Source: Ignavibacteria bacterium
Lineage (GTDB): Bacteria; Bacteroidota; Ignavibacteria; Tepidaquicellales; Tepidaquicellaceae
Length of the DNA stretch: 64,000 nt
Direction of reading: 5' to 3'
NCBI GenBank assembly: GCA_016704345.1
Contig: JADJAH010000006.1
Location: 1 to 64,000 of the forward strand
In this document: positions 9,634 to 17,677 of the stretch, in pieces
How positions within the stretch are numbered: the stretch's first letter is position 1
Layout: every line of letters begins with the position of its first letter
Position numbers and translations under genes: made by a program
The notes under the pieces: generated by a model
Database searches by the model: none
The model's input: only the letters and a program-made list of their open reading frames with translations
Told to the model about the DNA's origin: nothing

Positions 9634-9659
9634 ACAGCCGGGCAGAAATGTCCGGCTGT
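9634..9659 (+). terminator. Hairpin terminator after the 230-residue gene
   Basis: The stem ACAGCCGG/CCGGCTGT encloses a 10-nt loop and is followed by a T-rich stretch (gttgtttat). It lies 28 bp after the stop codon at 9605. Confidence 0.75.
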
Positions 9660-10378
9660 GTTGTTTATCTCGTTCATTAGTCCCCGTAATTTCAACCTAA
9701 TTTCTGTCTCACCCTCCTCAGCATGTTTATTCCTCCTTTGGACTCGGTGTAAACATAGTTTTATGTTCTTGGTTAAGTAGATTAGACACCTCCCTTGCTC
9801 CCTTTGATAGAGGCTGTCCAAACCCAGTACTCTTGCACTGATGAGTGTGTGAAGTTCAAAACACGCAGAGTCCTCGGAGAAACGCCAAGTGACTCTGCGA
9901 AGACGAGAAAGGGCCTTTGCTGTGAAGTGTGTATAGTTCACAACACGCAGAGTCCTCGGAAGAACACCGAGTGACTCTGCGAAGACGATGGGGAAGTTCA
10001 GTTGAATGCAATGTTTCAATCCGACCAAATTTTGTCATCCTGAGCAAGCCCGCTCTTTGGGCGTAGCGAAGGATCCACAAAGCAGATGAAGCGGCATTGT
10101 GGAAATTCAGCATAACAGTTTCAACTTTGTCAACAGTAGTTACGTTTACATGTGGACTCCTCGCTTCCCGCCTGCGTCAATGAATCTTGAATTATGACAA
10201 TTGGGCTTTTGCTGTGAAGTTCAGAACACGCAGAGTCCTCGGGAAAGCGCCGAGAGACTCTGCGAAGACTACAGAATGACATTTCGGCAAGGTTGCATTT
10301 TCGCACAGTCTACATGGCTTGTGAACTAAGAGGTCAAAAATTTTCTCTTCTCATTTGAATTTCACTATCATATATTTC
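9660..10378. repeat. Intergenic repeats incl. three CGCAGAGTC hairpins
   Basis: No gene is seen. Three copies of a 36-bp hairpin element lie at 9864-9899, 9946-9981 and 10229-10264. Each has CGCAGAGTC and GACTCTGCG arms, mostly with a nested CTCGG...CCGAG stem. Two are preceded by a common leader (tttgctgtgaag). A GGATCC-type repeat lies at about 10036-10078 in reverse orientation. The outer arm is shared with the 68-bp element, so the two families are related. Confidence 0.75.
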
Positions 10379-10642
10379 ATGCAAGTTTACTTAAAAAATA
10401 TTAAGTATTTGAAGAAGATAGATTATCGCGAGCATATAACAATTGAACCCGGCAAGAGAGGAGGTCAGCCATGTATTCGTGGAATGAGGATTACTGTTTA
10501 TGATATCTTAAGCTATCTGGCAGCCGGAAATACTATGGATGAGCTATTAGAGAATTTCCCGGGACTTAAAAAGGATGACGTGTTTGCATCCTTGGCATAT
10601 GCCGCTGATGCTGAAAAGAGAATTACCAAAATTGCTTCCTGA
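10379..10642 (+). CDS. DUF433 family antitoxin-like protein
   Basis: A short protein of the DUF433 family, whose members are usually the first gene of a two-gene module with a PIN-like partner and are thought to be antitoxins. The hallmark is ITIEPGKRGGQPCIRGMRITVYDILSYLAAG followed by DELLENFPGLKKDDVFASLAYAAD, a helix-turn-helix-like fold. I chose the ATG at 10379; a TTG 24 bp upstream is also in frame. The partner begins 9 bp after the stop. A second pair of the same type lies at 14539-15097. Confidence 0.85.
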   Translation: MQVYLKNIKYLKKIDYREHITIEPGKRGGQPCIRGMRITVYDILSYLAAGNTMDELLENFPGLKKDDVFASLAYAADAEKRITKIAS

Positions 10643-10651
10643 GAAAAGAAT

Positions 10652-10993
10652 TTGAGTTTACTCTTTGATAACAATCTCTCGGTTAAGCTTGTGCATCTGC
10701 TTTCAGACTGTTTTCCGGGATCTGTGCATGTGGTTGATATTGGAATGCAAAATTCAAATGACCTGGACATTTGGAAATATGCTAAGGATAAGGATCTAAC
10801 AATTGTATCTAAGGATAAAGATTTCTATCATCTAAGTTCCGCATTTGGTAGTCCTCCTAAATTGATTTGGATGATTGTTGGCAACTGTAAGATTGTGGAC
10901 ACTGTTGATATCATAAGAACAAATCAAGAAGAGATCATTGATTTCATTCAAGGCGGAAAAGATATGCTTGTTCTGGAAAGATCACAAATCTAG
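10652..10993 (+). CDS. DUF5615 family PIN-like putative toxin
   Basis: This 113-residue protein begins at a TTG (SLLFDNNLSVKLVHLL). It has the acidic residues typical of the DUF5615 PIN-like fold: D near residue 6 (LLFDNNLS), D39 or so (NDLDIWKYA), and the STOP-free core TIVSKDKDF with its conserved S-K-D-x-D-F. The family is assumed to be RNase toxins paired with DUF433. The gene is 9 bp behind its DUF433 partner and clearly co-transcribed. The frame is complete, in contrast with the second copy at 14762. Nuclease activity is inferred from the family and not shown. Confidence 0.85.
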   Translation: MSLLFDNNLSVKLVHLLSDCFPGSVHVVDIGMQNSNDLDIWKYAKDKDLTIVSKDKDFYHLSSAFGSPPKLIWMIVGNCKIVDTVDIIRTNQEEIIDFIQGGKDMLVLERSQI

Positions 10994-11605
10994 AAAACAA
11001 ATTCTGTTTTCATCCCGGTTAAACATTCATAAGTTCTCTTCAAAGATGATACACTTAAGCTAAAGACGGGTAATTAGTTTAAGATCCATAATCGATTAAT
11101 ACCTTTACCACATTTTGTCATTCCTGCGCATAAAGGGGGCACCCTCTGGGTCATTACGGGTAGTGAAGACACGAAAACAAAGTTTCTTACTTTTGCAATC
11201 AATATTCAGACAACCCAAATTGTCATCCCTGCGAATGCAGGGATCTACGATTAGTGAGGGCACAATAAACGATGTTTCTTACTTTTGAAAGAAACTGATA
11301 CAGCGCAATTGATAATTCGCATATCCTTGTCAGCATGAGCCAAAAGACGATGATTGTGGGTTCAAGACTATCGCGCTGATGAGTGTGTGAAGTTCACAAC
11401 ACGCAGAGTCCTCGGAAAAGCGTCGAGAGACTCTGCAAAGACGAGAAAGGGCCTTTGCTATGAAGAGTGTGTTTTGTTCAGAACACGCAGAGTCCTCGGA
11501 GAAATGCCGAGAGACTCTGCGAAGACGATAAGGATGCTTGCAGCCGCCAAGAAGAGGCGCAGCAAAGACCATTTACGAAAGTGACACACGACCAATCGAC
11601 TCTCT
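10994..11605. repeat. Intergenic region with two CGCAGAGTC hairpins
   Basis: No gene is seen. Two further 36-bp hairpin elements lie at 11402-11437 and 11486-11521, each with the tgtgaagttca or ttgttcagaac leader seen at 9.9 kb. Two loosely similar blocks reading tttgtcattcctgcg and ttgtcatccctgcgaatgcagggatc occur near 11115 and 11219. Confidence 0.65.
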
Positions 11606-11857
11606 TCAATAGCAGAAACCACAAGGAGTCTTTCCATTGGCTTCTGCCTGCTCAAGTGTTACCTGCAACTTCTCTCCCTTGCATGCGCTCATGCCTTTGC
11701 AACCGTTTTCAGTTGCGTGATATCTTTTCGAATATTTACCCGTGCATATCCAAACCAGTTCCTGCGGAGATGCGATTGTTTCGAATGCTTTGTCAAAAGC
11801 AATAAATGAAAATGGCAGAAATATTAAAAGAATCCGAACGATCAGTTTCTTCTTCAT
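11606..11857 (-). CDS. Small secreted cysteine-rich protein
   Basis: This is an 83-residue protein. I start it at the ATG 11855-11857 (MKKKLIVRILLIFLPFSFIA), which gives a clean signal peptide; a frame start 24 bp upstream would add a polar extension. The mature part reads WICTGKYSKRYHATENGCKGMSACK...CGFCY. The pattern of a Y-H pair, cysteines and a final C-x-x-C resembles the small metal-binding Ada-like or K-x-Y-H-x-x-x-C proteins common in Bacteroidota. Zinc binding is a guess. The gene is isolated among repeats. Confidence 0.7.
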   Translation of the reverse strand: MKKKLIVRILLIFLPFSFIAFDKAFETIASPQELVWICTGKYSKRYHATENGCKGMSACKGEKLQVTLEQAEANGKTPCGFCY

Positions 11858-12065
11858 GATGATGAAATTGTGGTTTGACAAAATTAGTTTAACTGCATAG
11901 TAGTTTCAATTTAAGTAAGTGTGGATACTTTGATTCGCTCTATTGAAGAAGCGAAACATATCCACACTTCGTTCATTCAATTGTAGTTTTGGTTTGATCC
12001 TGTAACATCAATCCAGCTATCATTGCATGGCAAAAAGAACATAATGTCTTACTTGCATTGATAGA

Positions 12066-13258
12066 TCAGGTCTCAATCACCGGTTCATAATCGTTCGCAC
12101 GCATTCCAAATGTCCAGGCGATTGCTTTCTTTAGGGTATCATATTTAGGGACTCTCAACAGATACTCCTTCAAAGTTGTCGGACAGATTACTTTTGCAAA
12201 GTATCCTCTTTCACCACTGCCCAGGTCAATCTCCAACAACTGGCTCTCACCTTGCTTTTCAATATGTGAGTCAATTACCTTTGCTTTTGACTGCTTTACG
12301 AATTTCTCTACACCAAATCTTTCAAGCATTATGCTTTTCACTTCCTGATTCTTCTCTTTCAGAATCAAGTTTAAGCTGATCTTTTCAGGCTGCATAACAA
12401 CGTATTCAGGAACTTCAACTCCCTTTATATAATACTTGATTCTTCCTTTAGGATCACGGTATGCGGGACCATTAACATTATGAATCCTTAACTGAGCATC
12501 GTAAACATATTTTTCACAACAGTAACCAAACATAAAGTCGGGAAGGAACGAGATGTATTTCAGTCCGTATCTTACTGCCTCACGAATGTGATTCAGTGAA
12601 CCACTGAATGCTCTGGAATTTGTTTCCTTCGACAATCCAAAAGTGGTAAGATGTCTGCCCCCTCCCAATGAGTAATACATACAGTCAAGCAAACAAAAAA
12701 CCAACAATCATACAAATGCAAAGCCTCACTGAATGTGATATTCTTGTCCTTATGATCTTGCTTTTCATTGTAAGACTTATGAGCAGTATTGACTCGGGAA
12801 TTGTACATTGAGTTCAATCCTGAATGCAATAATATGTTAGTCAGAGCTTCTTCCAGAAGCTTTGCACAATGAAACACACCTGCCAAAGCTTCATAGAAAA
12901 GTATCGTTGCATTGATCGGGAACACCTTCATATAAGGTATTTTTTTCGGATTGTAATCATCCTCAAGACCGTAATAAGTGCCCATTAAGTCGTAAGGGCT
13001 CACAGTCCATCCGATAGTATAATTGCAGCTAATTTCAGAGCTCCACTTTTCCAGATTTTCAATCATGCGATCTTTATTAATATCACCAATGTCATTGTTT
13101 GCAGTTATCCACATGTCCAATCGCTTGCGGAATCTTTCTCTTATCAATATTCTCTCTTCATTTGTAAAGCTGATCCCGCTGTGCTTTGCGCTCTTAATGA
13201 TGAGATTCGCTTTCTCTCGAATTGTGTTATCAGTAATTGTGTTCTTAGTCAATGACAT
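12066..13258 (-). pseudogene. DUF6745-like protein, split by one frameshift
   Basis: The first segment runs from ATG 13256-13258 (MSLTKNTITDN, preceded by a strong GGAAGGGGG site), and the second to the stop at 12066. The frame changes in a run of six T (minus strand; A run at 12695-12700). Adding one T gives a smooth LYDCWFFCLLDCMYYSLGGGRHL. The total would be about 397 residues. The C-terminus ends AIAWTFGMRANDYEPVIET, which I associate with the DUF6745 family; the middle has PAYRDPKGRIKYYIKGVEVPEYV. The start overlaps the end of the upstream gene by 14 bp, so they form an operon. The homopolymer position makes a sequencing error quite possible. Function unknown. The operon appears to be under SAM-II riboswitch control, which is unexpected. 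Confidence 0.65.
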
Positions 13259-13610
13259 ACCTGTACCCCCTTCCTTTTTCATCTGCAGGAGAATACTCTC
13301 TCTGCATTACAACTTTGTAATTTCCTTTGGGAAGCAGTATTGTCCCATGCTCATTGTGCACAACTTTTGATTTGCTCAGCACTTTGAGATACTTGGAAGT
13401 TTCCTCCATCTGCTTATCGTATCCGATCTTATATATATCCGGTATAGATTCGTACAATAGAGCTGACTCTTCCGCAATCTCGTGCTTGTGACCCGTAGCT
13501 TCACCTTCAGCTATGATCCTGTGTGAGAGTTGAACCACATCACTTTTTGGAATTGAACTAATCTCGACAAAGAGAACATCTCCTTGTCTGTATATTTTTT
13601 GCTTAGCCAT
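13245..13610 (-). CDS. RQGDVL-type hypothetical protein, first gene of operon
   Basis: A 121-residue soluble protein that starts MAKQKIYRQGDVLFVEI. It has TGHKHEI and a C-terminal PADEKGRGYRYVID block, typical of small beta-rich proteins commonly found directly upstream of a DUF6745 gene. The next gene overlaps its end (ATG at 13258, stop at 13245). A clear GAAGGAGAAATTC leader precedes the ATG. Upstream lie two candidate SAM-II aptamers with terminators. No catalytic motif is visible. What the pair does is unknown, and no methionine or SAM gene lies nearby. Confidence 0.75.
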   Translation of the reverse strand: MAKQKIYRQGDVLFVEISSIPKSDVVQLSHRIIAEGEATGHKHEIAEESALLYESIPDIYKIGYDKQMEETSKYLKVLSKSKVVHNEHGTILLPKGNYKVVMQREYSPADEKGRGYRYVID

Positions 13611-13644
13611 TTTGAATTTCTCCTTCTATGATTATTATTGTTTG

Positions 13645-13685
13645 TAAAAAGAAAAAGCCTGTTGCCGAATATAAGCAACAGGCTT
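13645..13685 (-). terminator. Attenuator hairpin 2 after the second SAM-II aptamer
   Basis: On the minus strand AAGCCTGTTGC (13685-13675) pairs with GCAACAGGCTT (13665-13655) and is followed by a T tract TTTTTCTTTTT. The 5' arm can alternatively pair with GGCACAGG at the 3' end of the aptamer (13704-13690), which is the expected antiterminator. It lies 35 bp ahead of the gene at 13610. Confidence 0.8.
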
Positions 13686-13689
13686 CTAA

Positions 13690-13747
13690 TGTCCTGTGCC
13701 TCTTTAGCAGTAATCATGGTGGCTGCAATTCGGCTTGAAATCCCACC
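13690..13747 (-). promoter_or_regulatory. SAM-II riboswitch aptamer, downstream copy
   Basis: Read on the minus strand, GGTGG at 13747 pairs with CCACC about 25 nt later (stem P1). The loop carries GATTT, GCCG and TTGCAG, and the tail after P1 reads ATGATTACTGCTAAAGAGGC. These are the conserved blocks of the SAM-II (SAM_alpha) aptamer as I know it. Loop GCC can pair with tail GGC, giving the pseudoknot. The aptamer is followed by an intrinsic terminator. SAM-II normally turns methionine/SAM biosynthesis genes off when SAM is abundant. The identification rests on pattern recognition by eye. Confidence 0.75.
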
Positions 13748-13755
13748 TTAAAACG

Positions 13756-13780
13756 AAAAAACCTTCGCACTGCGAAGGCT
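13756..13780 (-). terminator. Attenuator hairpin 1 after the first SAM-II aptamer
   Basis: On the minus strand, CCTTCGC (13778-13772), loop AGT, GCGAAGG (13768-13762), then TTTTTT. This is a textbook intrinsic terminator that separates the two aptamers. It sits only nine bases before the second aptamer, so a transcript must pass it before the second switch can be made. Confidence 0.85.
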
Positions 13781-13799
13781 CTCTGATTCGAACTCTTTT

Positions 13800-13856
13800 C
13801 ATTGCGCTTTAGCAGATTATTTTATGTCGCCGCAAGTTGCTTGCTTAAATCACGAC
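13800..13856 (-). promoter_or_regulatory. SAM-II riboswitch aptamer, upstream copy
   Basis: On the minus strand GTCGT (13856) pairs with GCGAC (13830-13826). The loop has GATTT, AAGCAAGC and CTTGC, and the tail reads ATAAAATAATCTGCTAAAGCGC. These are the same conserved blocks in the same order as the copy 50 bp downstream, with different stem sequences, so the structure is kept by covariation rather than by copying. It has its own terminator at 13756-13780. Confidence 0.75.
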
Positions 13857-14538
13857 CGAAAATGAACTCTTGTTTAACTTGTGCAAGTATAAATTTTTTA
13901 ATTGAAAATGCAAAGAGAAAATTTTTTGCATGAAAGAAATTGAATCAGGATGCGACTTATTCAGCAACTTAGTTTATCAACTCTTCGAAAAAGGAAATTG
14001 AATGTTTTGTAATTGGATGAGAAGGATCCATTCGCAATCGAATCCACGCTAGGAGCTTTGGATTCAAAGTCATCAGATTGAAACACAAACAATGGATCCT
14101 TCGCTCCGCTCAGGATGACAAACTAGGAAGTTTAGTTGAATGCAATATTTAACCCGACCGAATTTTGTCATCCTGAGCAAGCCCGCTCTTTGGGCGCAGC
14201 GAAGGATCCACAAAGCCGATGAAGTAACATTGTGGAAATTCAGCATAGAGGTTTCAACTTCGTCAACAGTAGTTACGTTTACATGTGGATCCTTCGCTCC
14301 GCTCAGGATGACAAACTAAATGGATCCTTCGCTCCGCTCAGGATGACAAACTAAATGGATTCTTCGCTTCGCTCAGAATGACAACAATATGGATCCTTCG
14401 CGGCGCTCCGCTTGCTCAGGATGACAAAGATAATAAATCCTTCGCGAAGCCTGTCCCGTTAGGGGCTCAGAATGACAAAGATAATGATGAAGAAAATACT
14501 CTGTGTCATTTTTGAAAGCGGTAATCTAAATTAAACTT
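13857..14538. repeat. Intergenic region with GGATCCTTCGC-type repeat cluster
   Basis: No gene is seen. At least seven copies of the repeat GGATCCTTCGC(T/C)CCGCTCAGGATGACA or its reverse lie between 14090 and 14480; examples begin at 14094, 14286, 14318 and 14391, and a reverse copy covers about 14165-14210. The part next to the riboswitches (13857-13980) is AT-rich and probably holds the promoter of the minus-strand operon, although I cannot identify it exactly. Confidence 0.65.
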
Positions 14539-14781
14539 GTGATAAGCAAAGTAATAAATATTGATGCGGAAATAATGAGCGGTGCACCTGTGTTTGCAGG
14601 ATCAAGGGTTACTATTAAGACCTTTTTTGATTACCTGGAGCAAGGTCATTCGATTGAAGATTTTCTTGAAGGTTTTCCGTCAGTTTCACGTGAACAGGTT
14701 CTGAATCTATTGGATTTAGCCAGACAAACATTAACATGTAAAGAAAAGTTGTCGATGATATATGAAGATATTGTTAGATGA
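14539..14781 (+). CDS. DUF433 family antitoxin-like protein, second copy
   Basis: An 80-residue DUF433 protein starting at GTG 14539 (ISKVINIDAEIMSGAPVFAGSRVTIKTF). The core IMSGAPVFAGSRVTIKTFFDYLEQGHSIEDFLEGFPSV matches the family pattern seen at 10379 but is only distantly similar to it, so the two modules were not made by recent duplication. Its end overlaps the start of the partner gene by 20 bp. Predicted antitoxin, by family. Confidence 0.85.
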   Translation: MISKVINIDAEIMSGAPVFAGSRVTIKTFFDYLEQGHSIEDFLEGFPSVSREQVLNLLDLARQTLTCKEKLSMIYEDIVR

Positions 14782-15097
14782 GAGTATTGATGTAAGACTG
14801 AAGAAGCAATTCGCGGAATATGAATGCTTTACAGTCAAAGATATGGATTGGAATGGAGTTAAGAATGGAACGCTTCTGAGAAATTGTGAGAACAACGAAT
14901 TCGGAGTGCTGATAACTACAGACAGGAATCTGAATTCTCAACAAAACATCTCTGCTTATAATGTTAAAGTTATTGTATTGATTGCAGTAGACAACACTCT
15001 GTCAAAACACGAATAGCTAATTCCTTCTGTTAAGAACATCATCAGAAAAATTGAAGGTGGAGTTTCCAATGAAAATTATTTTGAAGTCAGGCTTTAG
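14762..15097 (+). pseudogene. DUF5615-like PIN-like toxin with in-frame TAG
   Basis: The frame begins MKILLDESIDVRLKKQF and has the DUF5615 core FGVLITTDRNL (T-x-D-x-x-L replacing the usual S-x-D-x-D-F). It meets a TAG at 15014-15016 after KHE. The same frame continues as LIPSVKNIIRKIEGGVSNENYFEVRL to TAG 15095-15097, which is the C-terminal helix expected of the family. The gene therefore looks truncated by a nonsense change about 27 codons early. It overlaps its DUF433 partner. An 84-residue truncated product could still be made, with unknown activity. Confidence 0.75.
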
Positions 15098-15245
15098 GAA
15101 AGAACTCATCTGATACACACATTTGACCAAAGTAATCCTTATCTATTTGTTCCAAATCTCCAGTAATTACTACTCGCTTCCCAACCCTGGCCTGGAAGCT
15201 AGTGGTAAAAGCCTTCAAAAAAAGTAACATATCCCTATAGTCAAA

Positions 15246-16526
15246 TCAGCGCTTCCAATACTGTCCTCCAAATATAAAAAACGGCGAATTGTAGATTGGG
15301 ATACTGATGAACCTGTTTGCATTCTCATCAATGATCGCAAAGTCAGTTGCATCCACAATCATGTCCCCGTTAAGATCTGTAATAGAATAGCCCGTTACAA
15401 GATTTGCAGCATCGTTATCAACAATCGCTGCGTCACTTGCATCAATGGTGTTGTCCTGATTCACATCTCCGGAATACATGCCGTATCTCAAGGGCGAAGT
15501 GTCTATCTTCTTCAGTACTTGCCCGGACATCCAGTCACGGTTTGTGAAATCATAGACTATCTTTGAATAATCAACATAGAACAAATCGCTTATTGCATGG
15601 AAGCAATTCTTGTTTCTGACCTCAAGGAATATAATCTCTCCGGACTTGTCGGAAACGCTGAACGGAGCCATGAATGTAACCGGATCAATGACGGCTTTGA
15701 CAGAGTCAATAATATCATAGTATTTGTGAAAGTAAATATCCACAGTATCGCTTCTCGTCAGCACATTGTTCAGACTGTCATACAAACCTTCAGGAATGAT
15801 CCTCACATAAGAAGAATCACCGAAGTACAATTTATTGATCTCGCTCTGTGTGACCGCCCTGTTATAAAATCTAATGTCGTCGATTTCTCCTCTGTACCTG
15901 TCATGATCCATCGGGCCACAAACTGAAGCACCGACAAAAATGGGAATATTGTTATTCACAAAAGATGTAACTGAAAAGTTTGAAGTCCGTGCAAGTAACC
16001 TGTCCACAAAAATCTGTTTTCTACCAAGTGTACTGTCAAGCACTACGGCAATGTGATGCCAATATCCGTCGTTCAGATCTTTTGCAGTGGCAAGTTGATG
16101 GTCGCCGTTATCGGTACCCGTAGTGAAGATGATCTTTCCTCCTGAGCCGAGAGTTATGTCCCAGTCTCTGTACCAGTTGCAAATGTCTCTGTCAATTAAG
16201 AACATTCCAAAGTAAAACGGATCAGGATCTGATGCAGTTGTTTTGAACCAGAAGCTGATTGTGAGATCAGTATAAAATTTTATTGTCGATGGAAGAGAAA
16301 CGTATTGAGAGTCTCCGTTCAATGACAAAGCTGAAGATGAATTGTTGAAGCGATCGTTTACAAATGTCGGATTACTGATTGGAGTACCGTTGTGGCCATG
16401 ACCGCTTGCATCAATATAATTGCCTGAAAAATTGTAAGAAGCTACGAGTCCGCTGTCAATATCTGCTTTAAGTATGCCTGTAAAAGATGATGTCAACAGA
16501 AGCAGAACAGCTATCAAGGTTTTCAT
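15246..16526 (-). CDS. Secreted LamG-domain protein with dockerin-like module
   Basis: A 426-residue protein with a signal peptide (MKTLIAVLLLLTSSFTGILKA). Residues about 22-235 are a concanavalin/LamG-type domain: GLVASYNFSGNYIDASGHGHNG, YVSLPS, LTISFWFKT, YWHHIAVVLD and IDDIRFYNRAVTQSEI are its usual landmarks. The middle region (IIPEGLYDSLNNVLTRSDTVDIY) is the beta-rich part of module A, although the ETWSK block is less well kept here. The C-terminus has two calcium loops, MYSGDVNQDNTIDASD and DLNGDMIVDATD. After them it ends in an unusual aromatic tail (FFIFGGQYWKR) instead of the short tail ending in proline. It is probably surface-attached or exported and binds carbohydrate or protein. 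A repeat-free gap of about 150 bp separates it from the TA pair. Confidence 0.85.
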   Translation of the reverse strand: MKTLIAVLLLLTSSFTGILKADIDSGLVASYNFSGNYIDASGHGHNGTPISNPTFVNDRFNNSSSALSLNGDSQYVSLPSTIKFYTDLTISFWFKTTASDPDPFYFGMFLIDRDICNWYRDWDITLGSGGKIIFTTGTDNGDHQLATAKDLNDGYWHHIAVVLDSTLGRKQIFVDRLLARTSNFSVTSFVNNNIPIFVGASVCGPMDHDRYRGEIDDIRFYNRAVTQSEINKLYFGDSSYVRIIPEGLYDSLNNVLTRSDTVDIYFHKYYDIIDSVKAVIDPVTFMAPFSVSDKSGEIIFLEVRNKNCFHAISDLFYVDYSKIVYDFTNRDWMSGQVLKKIDTSPLRYGMYSGDVNQDNTIDASDAAIVDNDAANLVTGYSITDLNGDMIVDATDFAIIDENANRFISIPIYNSPFFIFGGQYWKR

Positions 16527-17677
16527 GATATTGAGATGAATTAGATTTAGTAAGTTGCACCGGCAGCACTACATAAAGAGGGAATAAGGCGGGTAATGCA
16601 GAATGATTTATCATGTCACACCAGTATTTCGTTTGCACATTTTAGAATGAGCTATAAGTACCAACCGGCACTTTTCAAGTACGCATTTATAGACATCAGA
16701 TTAAATGCAAATTAAATTGACATGTAGTATGAAGAAATAAGGGAGTCTTTACAACTATACCAGGAGCATTGAAGATGCTGAACTCATTGCGCTTTCACGT
16801 TCGCAAGCTTAGCTTTGTTACGATGGGCAAAAAGAAATATTAATCAGGATGCGTAATCATTATCAACATTATTCATCAAAACTTTGAAATGATGTAATGA
16901 ATGCCTTGTAATTGGATGAGAAGGATTTCTTAGCAATATAATTAATACCCACCCCCTTTGTCCCCCCACCTGCTATGACAGCATTTTAGAAAGATTCGAA
17001 ATATACGGCGGGCAGGCCTGCCTGCCCACTTGCCTTTAAAGTGTGAAATGCATACCGGCAGGCAGGCCTGCCTGCCCACTGGCCAATGAAGTATGAAATG
17101 TATCTTGGCAGGCAGGCGTTAAGGATCCACACACAGACGAATCCAGGATAAGAGCATTTGATCGGAAGTACCATAATCAGAAAACGAATGATGGATCCTT
17201 CCCGCCTGCTATTATGCATTCCGGACTTCACCTGTAAGTGGGCGGGCAGGACCGCCTGCAGCGAGTGCAAGTGATTCGCCAACTGCGGGCAGGCGCTTCG
17301 CCCTGGATGACGAAACAAAGGGTGCAACCCGGCACCTGTATTACGATAAGTTGTACCCACGCATAGGAATTAGTGGACAAACAAGTTTCCACTAGTAGTG
17401 AAGTCTCGATTCAATTGATCTTTGAGTTGGCAGGAATCTTCGAAAAGCGACGGGACGATTCAGTAGTCACCATTTCGTAACGTTAATAAGCAATTCAAAA
17501 AAACAATCAATTCAGTGTACAATAAGATTTCTGGAATCGCTTTCGAAGTAAATTCAAGTCTTGTTTTTGAAACTCACTGAAAGACGCCCTTCTGAGGAGA
17601 GTTCTTTTTGACTTTATCAGAAATCCGGAAACAAGCATTATAATAGAGTAAATATTCTCTAACATGAACTAACTACA
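16527..17677. repeat. Intergenic region with 52-bp palindromic elements
   Basis: No gene is seen in 1.15 kb. Two 52-bp elements with GCCTGCCTGCC and GGCAGGCAGGC ends lie at 17016-17067 and 17066-17117 and share two bases. A related block is at about 17208-17260 and a CACCCCCTTTGTCCCCC motif is at 16949. The last 200 bp are AT-rich and hold the leader of the gene at 17678. Confidence 0.7.

Noticed and set aside
9481..11805. Many short frames across the CGCAGAGTC hairpin region
   Set aside because: They translate the palindromic repeats (SPRTLRVLN, RRVLGKASRDSAKT) and have no family features.
13511..13717. A 68-codon frame on the minus strand across the riboswitch region
   Set aside because: Its ATG lies inside the second SAM-II aptamer and it runs through the terminator into another gene's frame. 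The RNA structures explain this stretch better.
13785..13800. tRNA-like GATTCGAAC motif
   Set aside because: The flanking sequence cannot form an acceptor stem or anticodon arm; the stretch belongs to the linker between aptamer and terminator.
5985..15016. TAG could be recoded as a sense codon in this organism
   Set aside because: Several intact genes end properly at TAG with a normal family C-terminus, for example 19582, 22713, 35153, 48797 and 31217. Two interrupted toxin genes are not enough for recoding.
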